The position numbers and the translations under genes are program-made. A stretch of 64,000 bases of DNA from the NCBI RefSeq assembly GCF_002976435.1, contig NZ_PUGF01000004.1, positions 124,001-188,000 of the forward strand, written 5' to 3'. The notes under the pieces were generated by a model. That model did no database searches, was not told the origin of the DNA, and saw nothing but the letters and a program-made list of their open reading frames with translations. Source of the DNA: Solimicrobium silvestre. Lineage in GTDB: Bacteria; Pseudomonadota; Gammaproteobacteria; Burkholderiales; Burkholderiaceae_D. Positions 27,532 through 35,973 of the stretch are shown piece by piece; position 1 is the stretch's first letter; each line of letters begins with the position of its first letter.

Positions 27532-27549
27532 TTAGCACGATCATGCGAA
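27532..27549. promoter_or_regulatory. Palindromic operator, TetR site copy 2
   Basis: TTAGCACGATCATGCGAA, an imperfect palindrome 11 bases upstream of the tetR start codon. Together with copy 1 it gives TTCGCAYGATMGTGCKAA read on the minus strand. Confidence 0.6.
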
Positions 27550-27669
27550 ACTTAAAGAACTTTTTATCTGCGGTATTTTTAGCCGATCAATACTCAAACC
27601 CACGCTGAGATTTAAACTGGCAAAATAGCACTGCTTGCAGTTAGCAAGCAACTTTACTTCGGAGAGAAG

Positions 27670-28002
27670 ATGTTGCAATTAATCAAGCTTACGGCCTTAT
27701 TTGCCATCACTGCATTAGCAGAGATTATTGGCTGCTACCTGCCTTGGCTGGTGCTAAAACAAGGTAAACCGATCTGGTTGTTGTTGCCTGCTGCGCTATC
27801 TTTAGCGCTGTTTGCCTGGTTACTCACATTACACCCAAGTGCTGCAGGTCGTACTTATGCAGCATATGGCGGCATGTACATTGCCATTGCCTTGCTGTGG
27901 CTACGCTTTGTTGATGGAATTACGCTAAGCCGCTGGGATATGGTTGGCGCTGGAATGGCACTGGCGGGCATGGCTGTGATTGTTATGCAGCCAAAAGGTT
28001 AA
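27670..28002 (+). CDS. ynfA: YnfA/UPF0060 small membrane protein
   Basis: A 110-residue protein with four TM helices that matches YnfA closely ([57 protein letters not shown]). YnfA is related to SMR-type small drug transporters; export of cationic compounds has been reported for homologues. GGAGAGAAG stands before the ATG. It is divergent from tetR, so shared control is possible. Confidence 0.93.
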   Translation: MLQLIKLTALFAITALAEIIGCYLPWLVLKQGKPIWLLLPAALSLALFAWLLTLHPSAAGRTYAAYGGMYIAIALLWLRFVDGITLSRWDMVGAGMALAGMAVIVMQPKG

Positions 28003-28025
28003 TGACCGCCAAAAACCAATTCATA

Positions 28026-28910
28026 TCAAACTATAAAATTTTGAAGCTCTTGCGCGGTTAAAGAAAACAGTTTTTCATCACGTAACGATTGATAAATATA
28101 ATCGGCAAATAGCGTATCGCGCAGTGGTTGCAACTCACGCCGGTTGACATAGGTAATCGAAAATGAGCGATGACGACTGAGCTGATCGAGCAAGACTGGC
28201 CGCAATCGCCCGGCGCGAATATGTTCAACCGCCAGATAGCCGGGCAATTGCACCAAACCTTCATCCGCTAGCGCCGCCTGGCATGCGCTTTCGATGTCAT
28301 TGACGCTAAAACTACCGCGCACTTCCATCCGATACAGTTTGCCACTGTCATCAAATTCCCAGCGCATCGGTTCTGAGCTGACACCGACTTTGAATGCCAC
28401 GCATTTATGATGTGCAATGTCTGCCGACTGGATTGGCGTACCTTCCCGCGCCAAATATTTAGGCGTCGCGCAAACATAAAACGGCATGATCGCCAGACTG
28501 CGGTAGATCAAACGACTATCTTCGCGGTGCCCGCCACGAATCGCCATATCTGCGCCGTGCTCAATTAAATCAATCACGTCATCATCCAGCGATAAATCAA
28601 TATCAATTTCCGGATAGCTTTTACGAAAACTAATCGCCAACGGGGCGATAAATTTTCTGCCGAAATTACGTGCGCAGGTAATCCTCAATAATCCACGCGC
28701 ATCGGTACGGCTTTGTTTGGCGGCAGTTAGCGCACGGTTCATTTGCAACAGCGCTGCCTGCGTATCGCGATACAAGGCCATGCCTTCATCGGTACAACCT
28801 ATCTTGCGCGTCGTCCGATTGAGCAAGCGCACGCCCAATTCTTTTTCCAGCTTTTGTATAGAGCGGCTAATTGCTGCGGTACTGGTATTCAGCACATTAA
28901 CGCGCTGGTT
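28026..28910 (-). pseudogene. LysR-family regulator missing its 5' end
   Basis: About 290 codons remain. The frame begins in the middle of the HTH (LNTSTAAISRSIQKLEKELGVRLLNRTTRKIG); the first 25-30 residues expected of the family, including the first helices, are absent, and there is no ribosome site. The rest (substrate-binding domain up to the C-terminus) is intact. The point where homology stops, about 28900-28915, is also where the hydrolase fragment on the other strand begins, which points to one deletion. Right limit is approximate. Confidence 0.7.
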
Positions 28911-29226
28911 TTCACCTGAAACGCTGGCGACGAATGATCAGTATGTGCAATATGCCCGTGCTTCCGTATTAACTGATTCGGCGGCAGAATGGGAAGCAAG
29001 CTGGAACAGCATGGCTAACATGAGCCATTTCAAGCGCCTGCCATCAATTCAGATTCCAACCAAAGTCATTGCCGGTGAACTTGATGTGTCGTGCCCACCC
29101 GAATTAATGCGCAACGACATTGCGCAACAAATACCCAATGCCCGCATGCACGTCATCGCCGGTGCGACACACATGATTAGTCTGACGAAACCTGTCGAAT
29201 TAGCTGCACTGTTGCTGGAGAAGTGA
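28910..29226 (+). pseudogene. Alpha/beta hydrolase, C-terminal fragment
   Basis: Only the last 105 or so codons of an alpha/beta hydrolase are left: PTKVIAGELDVSCPPELM carries the acidic residue, and VIAGATHMISLTKPVE carries the catalytic His. The nucleophile elbow and the whole N-terminal half are missing, as are start codon and promoter. The frame is open upstream across the LysR sequence but codes for nothing like a hydrolase there. It was probably divergent from the LysR gene before the deletion. Left limit is approximate. Confidence 0.7.
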
Positions 29227-29285
29227 GCTGTGGTTCCGAGTTGTCGACTTCTTCAGGTAGTTGAATAACTCAATTTAGCTGCAAT

Positions 29286-29329
29286 TTGACAATACCCATA
29301 TTGGGCATTAACATACCCAATATGGGTAT
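29286..29329 (+). promoter_or_regulatory. Leaderless promoter with palindromic operator of the nucleotidyltransferase-HEPN pair
   Basis: TTGACA (29286-29291), 17 bp, TAACAT (29309-29314). RNA would start seven to eight bases on, at or next to the A of the ATG at 29322, and there is no Shine-Dalgarno. A perfect 14-bp inverted repeat (ATACCCATATTGGG at 29292-29305, mirrored at 29316-29329) fills the spacer and covers the start codon. Confidence 0.75.
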
Positions 29330-29954
29330 ATACACAGACGCACTCTTCTCTAAAACGCAACAACGGGTACTGGCACTAATATTTGGTCAGTCACAACGGT
29401 CGTTTTACGCGAATGAAATTATTGGATTAACTGCTTCCGGTTCCGGCGCCGTGCAGCGGGAATTGGCGCGGCTTGAAGAAGCGGCCCTAGTCACCGTACG
29501 GCGCATTGGCAATCAGAAGCATTATCAAGCGAATCCTGATACACCGATATTTGAAGAATTACGCGCTATTGTAATAAAAACGTTTGGCGTTGCCGATGTA
29601 CTGTGCTCCGCGCTCGCACCGCTTTTGCCGCTCATTGATTTAGCATTTATCTATGGCTCAATTGCCAAAGGATCTGAGACGGCGAATAGCGACATTGATC
29701 TGATGGTGGTCGGCAAGTTACCGTCCAATCTGCAATTACTTGAAACTTTATTGCCATCCAATGTCCAACTCGGTCGCGTGGTAAACCCTACGCTCTATAC
29801 GCCTGACGAGTTTGCGCAACGGATTCATGATGGGAAATCATTTATCATGCGCGTTCTGGAGCAGCCTAAAATATTTATCAAGGGATCGGAACATGACATC
29901 ATCCGACTTGGCGGCACTAACGAATCTGGCTCGCATCGGGAAACTGAAGATTGA
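29322..29954 (+). CDS. HTH-nucleotidyltransferase protein (MNT antitoxin-like)
   Basis: A 210-residue protein. Residues about 5-75 are a winged helix (FYANEIIGLTASGSGAVQRELARLE, wing RIGNQKHYQAN). Residues about 100-150 are a minimal nucleotidyltransferase with AFIYGSIAKGSETANSDIDLMVVG, giving the GS...DxD active site. The ATG at 29322 is the only start consistent with the promoter. In MNT-HEPN modules the nucleotidyltransferase modifies and silences the HEPN partner; the HTH suggests that it also binds the palindrome at its own promoter. It overlaps the HEPN gene by 62 bases. Confidence 0.8.
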   Translation: MGIYTDALFSKTQQRVLALIFGQSQRSFYANEIIGLTASGSGAVQRELARLEEAALVTVRRIGNQKHYQANPDTPIFEELRAIVIKTFGVADVLCSALAPLLPLIDLAFIYGSIAKGSETANSDIDLMVVGKLPSNLQLLETLLPSNVQLGRVVNPTLYTPDEFAQRIHDGKSFIMRVLEQPKIFIKGSEHDIIRLGGTNESGSHRETED

Positions 29955-30387
29955 ACCACCAGATGCACGCGAACTAGCCGGCTTATTACGATCAGCCACC
30001 GCACGTTGGCATGACTCCAAACAAACTATTCTCTCAATAGAAAGTCGCTTTGATCTTGCTTACAACGCGGCACATGCAGCGGCATTATCTGCGCTACGTT
30101 TTCATGGTTATCGCAGCGAAAATCGCTATCTGGTCTTTCAATGCCTGGAACACACTCTCGGGCATCAACCTGCGCAATGGCTATTACTCAACCAAGCACA
30201 CAACAAACGGAATCTGGCCGAATATGAAGGCGACCTTGATGTTACGTTGAGCTTTGTCGAAGAACTTATTGAACATGTTGGAAATATCATTGCAGCAGCT
30301 CATGAACTGCACTTACAGTCCCCCCCTAGATCCGCCATAAATTCACGGCCAAACCCCAATCAAAACATGTCATCGAAACGTCACTGA
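29893..30387 (+). CDS. HEPN-like partner of the nucleotidyltransferase
   Basis: A 164-residue all-helical protein. FDLAYNAAHAAALSALRFHGY and NQAHNKRNLAEYEGDLDV match the HEPN pattern that goes with HTH-nucleotidyltransferase genes, with a polar His/Arg/Asn cluster (AHNKRN) in the place of the RNase motif. The canonical Rx4-6H order is not clear, so catalytic activity is uncertain. The ATG at 29893 is inside the upstream gene, with GGATCGGA before it. Its last codons overlap the Pho-box array of the next gene. Confidence 0.65.
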   Translation: MTSSDLAALTNLARIGKLKIEPPDARELAGLLRSATARWHDSKQTILSIESRFDLAYNAAHAAALSALRFHGYRSENRYLVFQCLEHTLGHQPAQWLLLNQAHNKRNLAEYEGDLDVTLSFVEELIEHVGNIIAAAHELHLQSPPRSAINSRPNPNQNMSSKRH

Positions 30388-30421
30388 CATGTCATTGATT
30401 TGACATTTGCACGTCATTTTC
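30367..30421 (+). promoter_or_regulatory. Five tandem Pho-box units
   Basis: Five 11-bp direct repeats in exact register, beginning at 30367, 30378, 30389, 30400 and 30411: ATGTCATCGAA, ACGTCACTGAC, ATGTCATTGAT, TTGACATTTGC, ACGTCATTTTC. The 11-bp period and the TGTCAT core fit PhoB sites. A -10-like TACACT (30428-30433) follows, with no -35, as PhoB promoters have. The first two units lie inside the HEPN coding end. Confidence 0.75.
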
Positions 30422-30498
30422 CTCCCCTACACTTCCCACGGCAATAAAACCGAGGTGCTCAATTTCGAGACCATTTGTGTAGCTAACAGGATCCTGTC

Positions 30499-32487
30499 AT
30501 GACAAAAATCAGAGGTTCACGTCGTCAATTTCTTACCACCTCGGCAGCCACTGCCGCAACTGCTTTCATTCCTAGTGTACTGAAAACCGCGATGGCGGCG
30601 ACACCAGCTGGTAGCTCGCTGTCGGCAGTGAAACATGTCGTCATCTTCATGCAGGAAAATCGCTCTTTCGATCATTACTACGGCTCACTGCAAGGCGTGC
30701 GCGGCTTTAATGATCGTACCGCGCTAACACTGCGCAATGGCAATACCGTATTCAAACAGCCGAGCGGCAGTAGCTACGAAATGCCTTTCCATCTCGACAC
30801 CACCGCAACTAGCGCGCAATGCATGTCCGATCTCGATCACTCATGGACTGGCACGCACAGCGCTTGGGACAACGCCAAATACGACAACTGGGTAGCCGCC
30901 AAAGGCTCACTCACCATGGGCTACTACACCCGCGCCGATATTCCTTTTCACTACGCGATGGCTGACGCCTTCACCATTTGTGATAACTATTTTTGCTCAA
31001 TCATGGGCCCGACCAATCCAAACCGGCTCTATCTTTGGTCCGGCATGATCGACCCAAATGGTACCGGCGGCGGCCCTATAACGAACAACGACGAGCCGGG
31101 CTTCAGCTGGACCACTTACCCGGAACGGCTGCAAGCGGCGGGAGTAAGCTGGAAGGTATACCAAAAGACCAGCGACAATTTCGACGACAATGCATTGGCT
31201 TGGTTTACCCAATACCGCAACGCCGCAGTTGGCTCACCGCTGTACAACAACGGCATGTCTTCGGTACCGGTTGTAACGGGCAATACGGTGAGCGATATCG
31301 TCGCCGCCATCAAGAACGATGTACTCAACAACACTCTGCCGCAAGTTTCCTGGGTAGTTGCACCGGCCAGTGCTTCGGAACATCCAAGCAATCCACCGGC
31401 TAACGGTGCCGATATGGTGAGCCAGGTATTGGGCGCACTGACCTCTAATCCAACCGTGTGGGCATCGACCGTGATGTTCCTCAACTATGACGAGAATGAC
31501 GGTTATTTTGATCACATCGTTCCACCTGTTCCGGCCGCCGGCACCGCCAGCGAATTCGTCAGTGGCGTTCCTATCGGCTTAGGCCCACGTGTACCGATGA
31601 CTGTTATTTCGCCATGGTCGCGCGGCGGTTATGTGAATTCGCAGGTGTTTGACCACACCTCGGTAATCCGCTTTTTGGAAACCTGGACCGGTGTTCAGGA
31701 GCCAAATATTTCCGCATGGCGTCGTCTGATTTGCGGTGACTTGACTTCGACACTGAACTTCAACAGCACCACAGTCAGCGTGCCAAGCATGCCGAACACC
31801 GCGGCGCTCGCTCAACAAGCTGCCACTCAGTGCTCTACCCTGCCGGCACCGACGGCACCGCTCAATCAAATCACACCACTTCAAGAATTCGGCACACGCC
31901 TCGCCTGCGCCCTGCCTTATCAGCCGAACGGCACTTCGCTTGTCGCAAAATCTACCGGCATCGTTTGGATCACCATGACAAACACCGGTAGCCAGGCGGT
32001 ACATCACAGTATTTACGCCAACAACTATCGCAGCGACGGCCCGTGGCAATATGACGTTGCCGCGAATGGTTCAGTGAAGGATTACTTTCACGTACAAACT
32101 TATGGCGGTGGCTATTACGATTTATCGCTGTACGGCCCGAATGGTTTTATGCGTCGCTTCGTCGGCAACATCAATACGGCGGCAGGCGGCTTACTGGAAG
32201 TCACTTCGTCTTACAGTTTCGCCACGGCGGGCAACGCTCAGTTGCTGCTGACAATGGTGAATAATACGACTGCCAGCGTGACCTTCACCGTGACATCGAA
32301 TGGCTACCGCACTGATGGTCCTTGGACGTGTGTCGTAGCAGCGGGCGCAACGGTAAGTTCTTACTGGAATGTGCAGACTGTAACTAGCGGTTGGTATGAT
32401 TTCACCGCGACGGTAAATGCCGACAGTAGTTTTTCGCGTCGCTTTGCTGGACACGTGGAGCTGGGTGGGACAAGTATTACAGGCTAA
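30499..32487 (+). CDS. Phosphocholine-type phospholipase C, Tat-exported
   Basis: A 662-residue protein of the Pseudomonas-type phospholipase C/acid phosphatase superfamily. A twin-arginine signal (GSRRQFLTTSAATAATAF) leads to the catalytic domain, with HVVIFMQENRSFDHYYGSL as the nucleophile and metal-binding start, and later EHPSNPPANGADMV and NYDENDGYFDHIVPP. Two C-terminal DUF756 repeats (about 465-560 and 570-655) share NNYRSDGPW / SNGYRTDGPW. It would free phosphate-bearing headgroups from phosphatidylcholine, which agrees with the Pho boxes upstream. RBS is weak (ACAGGAT). Confidence 0.9.
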   Translation: MTKIRGSRRQFLTTSAATAATAFIPSVLKTAMAATPAGSSLSAVKHVVIFMQENRSFDHYYGSLQGVRGFNDRTALTLRNGNTVFKQPSGSSYEMPFHLDTTATSAQCMSDLDHSWTGTHSAWDNAKYDNWVAAKGSLTMGYYTRADIPFHYAMADAFTICDNYFCSIMGPTNPNRLYLWSGMIDPNGTGGGPITNNDEPGFSWTTYPERLQAAGVSWKVYQKTSDNFDDNALAWFTQYRNAAVGSPLYNNGMSSVPVVTGNTVSDIVAAIKNDVLNNTLPQVSWVVAPASASEHPSNPPANGADMVSQVLGALTSNPTVWASTVMFLNYDENDGYFDHIVPPVPAAGTASEFVSGVPIGLGPRVPMTVISPWSRGGYVNSQVFDHTSVIRFLETWTGVQEPNISAWRRLICGDLTSTLNFNSTTVSVPSMPNTAALAQQAATQCSTLPAPTAPLNQITPLQEFGTRLACALPYQPNGTSLVAKSTGIVWITMTNTGSQAVHHSIYANNYRSDGPWQYDVAANGSVKDYFHVQTYGGGYYDLSLYGPNGFMRRFVGNINTAAGGLLEVTSSYSFATAGNAQLLLTMVNNTTASVTFTVTSNGYRTDGPWTCVVAAGATVSSYWNVQTVTSGWYDFTATVNADSSFSRRFAGHVELGGTSITG

Positions 32488-32540
32488 CCTTTTACAGGTT
32501 AACTTTTTTACGGGTTAGCTTTTTACTGGTTAATTTTTTA
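32476..32540 (+). repeat. Degenerate tandem repeat over the phospholipase stop codon
   Basis: Four units of 15-16 bases of form TTTACAGGTTAACTT; the first (ATTACAGGCTAACCT) includes the TAA stop of the phospholipase gene, and each later unit repeats a GGTTA block. Confidence 0.5.
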
Positions 32541-32550
32541 AATAAATATA

Positions 32551-32589
32551 AGCCGGGTGGACAGGCACAAAATGCCCACCCACCCGGCT
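32551..32589. terminator. Strong hairpin between convergent phospholipase and protease genes
   Basis: AGCCGGGTGG / CCACCCGGCT outer stem with an inner GGCA/TGCC pairing. It lies between two convergent genes, and the AT-rich left flank gives a T-rich tail for the minus-strand transcript. Confidence 0.7.
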
Positions 32590-32604
32590 AATATGAATCA
32601 ACCA

Positions 32605-35226
32605 TCAATGCGTAACAGTAACTGGCACCGTAACGGTTGTACTCAAGCCAGCTGAATCAGTCACAACGACTTTCATGCTGTAAGTACCCGCGACTGGATT
32701 AGCCCAAGTCGCTGTAATAGTTAAACCAGTCACCGAAAAAGTCATTCCCATTGGAACGCCAGAAATTGATACCGACAACGCCGTAGCAGTTGGGTCACTA
32801 ATGATGATAGATCCAGTAAGCACTTTACCGACTTGGCCCGTCATTGCCGGCGCTGTTACTACCGGCCCTTTGACGCTGATCGTTACCGTGTACACGCCAG
32901 TACCGCTCAGGCCGGTTACGCTGTCTTTCGCGGTCACCGCAACCGCATAAGTTCCAGCAACAGGTTTAGCCCAGCTAACTTCACCAGAACTACTAATGAC
33001 CATGCCAGAAGGTGCGCCGCTACCTAAAGTGTATGTCACCGCATCAGGTGCAGTAGCAGTAACACCGAACGATAACGCAACACCCACTGTGCCATTAATG
33101 TTTGCGCTGGCGACTGTTGGTGGCGCTTTAGCTGCGATGACGATGCTATACACGCCTTTACCGGTTAAGCCAGTTTTAGTGTCTTTAACACTCACCGTCA
33201 CAGCATAACTACCAGCAACCGGTGTGGCCCAAGTGACTAAGCCAGCGCTGCTAATCGTCATGCCGCTTGGTTGTTGCGCCAAGGTATACGTCAACGGATC
33301 TGGCGAAGTCACTGCGACAGTAAAGGAAAGTGCCGTACCCACTTTGCCGCTAATGCTGCCGCCATTAACTACCGGCGCGGTTGGATTAGCAATCGTCACC
33401 GTATACAAACCCGAACCGCTCAAACCGGTTTTACTATCTTTAGCGCTCACCGTAACAGCATAGGTACCAGCAACTGGCGTAGCCCAAGTTACCGCACCGA
33501 CGCTGCTAATTGCCATGCCTGAAGGTGCACCGCTTAAGCTGTAAGTAACGGCATCTGGCGCAGTGACTGAAACAGTAAATGACAATGCCGTGCCAACTGT
33601 GCCGCTAATGCTGGCCGGCGTAACAACTGGAGCAGCAATCGCTGTCGATGTGCCTGAAAGTATATTCAGCAAACTAGTCGCATTAGGAGTACCCAAACCG
33701 GTTAATTGGTCATAGCCGACTTTAGCGATGCAAGCTGCGCAACTACCGTCCGAACCTTGCGTGACATCTAAAAATGCGCTGGCATAGCTGGCTGGCACGT
33801 TAGAAATTTGATCGTAAAGAATGGTTTGAGATGCACCTAATGCTGTCTTAGAAACCAAAGCGCGTTCGGCGTTAGCAATCGTCACAAGCCCAGCCCATTG
33901 CGGTGTCGCCAAACTGGTGCCACCCGCACTGAGCCAGCTCACGGTCGAGCTGCCCGGACTTATCACGGCTAAATATTGACCGGTATTTGGATTGGCATTA
34001 AACGACACGTCCGCCACGGTACGATAAGTTTGCGCTCCCATACCGGGCACTGAACTATTCTGATAACTCGGCACAGCAGTATATGCACTAGTACCACCGC
34101 CGGTATCAGCCCAGCCTGTTTCTGAACGCGTACCACTTCCAGAATACGTTAAGCTGGTACCGCCCACCGCCATCACATGAGTAGAAACAGATGGCCAGAT
34201 AACGCCCGCACCAGAATCACCGGTGGCCGCGAAGTAACTCATGTTGGCAACGGTAAAAGAGGAGTCAACCGAGGCGGTCCAGCTACCTTCCGGGCTACCA
34301 AAACTCATCGACACAGCACCTGGGCCCATCGCGTTCGCTAAATTTATACCGGCTAATAAACTATTGAGTGAAGCATCCGGAACTTCAATCAAAACGATCC
34401 GTGCCAACGGCGACGTTGCATGCGACCACTGCACATCCAAGGCGATCTCGGTTGCCCAACCTGAATTATAAGCAGGTGCCGTGCTAGTCATCGTGCCGCT
34501 GGTAGTACTATAGACCACAGAGAATTGACATGCATTTTTGGACGCTGCCGATAAAGGTAAACTTGCTGTGCTGGCGATAGGCGTTGTAGCACAAGCAGGC
34601 AAACCAAAGGCTTGATTGAATGCCGCTAATTCAGCAGCGACATTCGGATCACTCATCGCATCAATTAAATAAATAGTTTGTCCGGCACCTAACGACGCAG
34701 CTTGTGCTGCAGTGAGGGTTGCGCCTGCCGCTGGCAAGGTTGGAAAACCGTAAGCGGCACGTATTTGTGCTGGGGTATAAGTAACCACTGCCGCGGTTGA
34801 AGCCAGTGGATTAACCATACCGGCTACGCTGACATTTTCTTCCTTAATCTCATGCGTTTGTCGAATGGTTTGCAGTGCTTGCAAGGTTAACCGACGAGTG
34901 GATACATTTTTAAATTCATCCGGCACCAACTGTATGCGAGGTGATTTACGCGCTGACGCGGCATTGTCTACTGCATCTGTCGTATCTGGCGCGTTTAAGA
35001 TGACGGGAGCAACATGAAATCCCGGTGTTGCAACTTGCTGAGCAGCTGCCGTTGGCAATGCAGATGGCTGCAACTGCAGTGTCGTGACACCGCTCGCCAT
35101 ATCGACTGCGGATACTGGACGGCTGTTGGTATCAGAACCTCCGCCGCAGGCGCTAAGGAACGTGGCGGTACTAACGGCCAACAACAATCCACGGGGGACT
35201 AAATTAAGCTCTGGGAATATCTTCAA
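32605..35226 (-). CDS. S53 sedolisin-type serine-carboxyl protease lipoprotein with four Ig-like domains
   Basis: An 873-residue protein from TTG 35226, which has GGAG six bases upstream; a TTG at 35238 would add four residues. The signal ends in lipobox LSACGGG. The peptidase carries Glu and Asp in WATEIALDVQWSHA, the Asp of AATGDSGAG and Ser in SAGGTSLATPQWAG, the sedolisin catalytic set. Four homologous domains of about 80 residues (PSGMxIS...VTWATPVAGTYAVTV) fill the last third; they look like cell-surface Ig/PIG folds. It is probably secreted or surface-bound and cuts proteins at acid pH. Its leader holds a c-di-GMP riboswitch. Confidence 0.9.
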   Translation of the reverse strand: MKIFPELNLVPRGLLLAVSTATFLSACGGGSDTNSRPVSAVDMASGVTTLQLQPSALPTAAAQQVATPGFHVAPVILNAPDTTDAVDNAASARKSPRIQLVPDEFKNVSTRRLTLQALQTIRQTHEIKEENVSVAGMVNPLASTAAVVTYTPAQIRAAYGFPTLPAAGATLTAAQAASLGAGQTIYLIDAMSDPNVAAELAAFNQAFGLPACATTPIASTASLPLSAASKNACQFSVVYSTTSGTMTSTAPAYNSGWATEIALDVQWSHATSPLARIVLIEVPDASLNSLLAGINLANAMGPGAVSMSFGSPEGSWTASVDSSFTVANMSYFAATGDSGAGVIWPSVSTHVMAVGGTSLTYSGSGTRSETGWADTGGGTSAYTAVPSYQNSSVPGMGAQTYRTVADVSFNANPNTGQYLAVISPGSSTVSWLSAGGTSLATPQWAGLVTIANAERALVSKTALGASQTILYDQISNVPASYASAFLDVTQGSDGSCAACIAKVGYDQLTGLGTPNATSLLNILSGTSTAIAAPVVTPASISGTVGTALSFTVSVTAPDAVTYSLSGAPSGMAISSVGAVTWATPVAGTYAVTVSAKDSKTGLSGSGLYTVTIANPTAPVVNGGSISGKVGTALSFTVAVTSPDPLTYTLAQQPSGMTISSAGLVTWATPVAGSYAVTVSVKDTKTGLTGKGVYSIVIAAKAPPTVASANINGTVGVALSFGVTATAPDAVTYTLGSGAPSGMVISSSGEVSWAKPVAGTYAVAVTAKDSVTGLSGTGVYTVTISVKGPVVTAPAMTGQVGKVLTGSIIISDPTATALSVSISGVPMGMTFSVTGLTITATWANPVAGTYSMKVVVTDSAGLSTTVTVPVTVTH

Positions 35227-35228
35227 GA

Positions 35229-35247
35229 CTCGCTCCAAAATGAGCGA
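35229..35247 (-). promoter_or_regulatory. Hairpin that buries the ribosome site of the protease gene
   Basis: On the minus strand CTCGCTC (35247-35241) pairs with GAGCGAG (35235-35229); the second arm contains most of the GGAG Shine-Dalgarno (35236-35233). CTCGC could instead pair with GCGAG of the riboswitch aptamer upstream, giving a possible switch. Confidence 0.6.
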
Positions 35248-35295
35248 GGGCTACGCCTAGTCAAAGTTCAAATACGAACGGGAACCGCCAGTACT

Positions 35296-35385
35296 GAAGC
35301 TTGGCAACCCCGCTACCATAACGCTTGCGCGCTTTAGGCCGGAGGCTTTGCGTCCTCGCTTTTCAACGAGTTTGCCCTCAGTGAA
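35296..35385 (-). ncRNA. Cyclic di-GMP-I (GEMM-I) riboswitch
   Basis: Read on the minus strand: GGGCAAACTC, a GNRA-capped stem CTCGTT-GAAA-AGCGAG, then GGACGCAAAGCCTCCGGCCTAA (all core positions of the class), a second stem GCGCGCAAGCGT, and GGTAGCGGGGTTGCC. The order and the tetraloop agree with GEMM-I. It lies about 60 bases before the protease start. A palindrome AAACCTAA/TTAGGTTT sits just upstream (35394-35416). The rest of the gap to 35973 is AT-rich leader and promoter sequence with no gene. Confidence 0.92.
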
Positions 35386-35973
35386 CTAAATCAAAACCTA
35401 ACTGTTCATTAGGTTTCATAAAATACTTCTAAAAACGTTTCTAACTACAGGCGGATATTAGCTTGATTTTTTTAAATAAAAAAGGGCTTTTTCAAGTTTA
35501 TTTCAACGTGTTTTTCTTTGCATAACAAGTCGAGCGTTTTGCTTACTATTTAAGCAGTTGTTACTATGAGAATGAATGATTTTAAAAAAATATCCCTGCT
35601 TATTAGTTAAGCAAATCACAAAGCTTTTTTTGCTTAATTATTAGGCAAATATAACTTTGGCAAATCAGGGGCACTTTTAGTTGGCAAAACACTCTTTACC
35701 GTTATTTTTTAAATATTCATTACAAATTCCATGCAAAGGTCTATTTCCCCAGTTAGAATCCATGGTTTTCCTAAGAAACACGTTGGAATAGCGGTGCCAG
35801 AAAAGTGATCAAAGCGCAGTAACAGGGAAGCAAAAAATGGCGTGCAACAATTTGACACGAAATTGTGCAATTTTTCCCCGAATCACGAGTAAAATCCGTT
35901 GTCGTTTTATATTAATAACTAGCATGTGTTTAAACCCAATCGACATATGCAGCTTAACTTTAAAGGAAATAAG

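Noticed and set aside
28717-28909. N-terminal extension of the hydrolase frame over the LysR sequence
   Set aside because: The frame is open but its product is not hydrolase-like; it is antisense to the LysR HTH and sensor region.
32833-33522. Regular repeats in the protease gene, considered as a CRISPR or satellite array
   Set aside because: The period of about 250 bases follows the Ig-like protein domains, and the repeats are diverged coding sequence.
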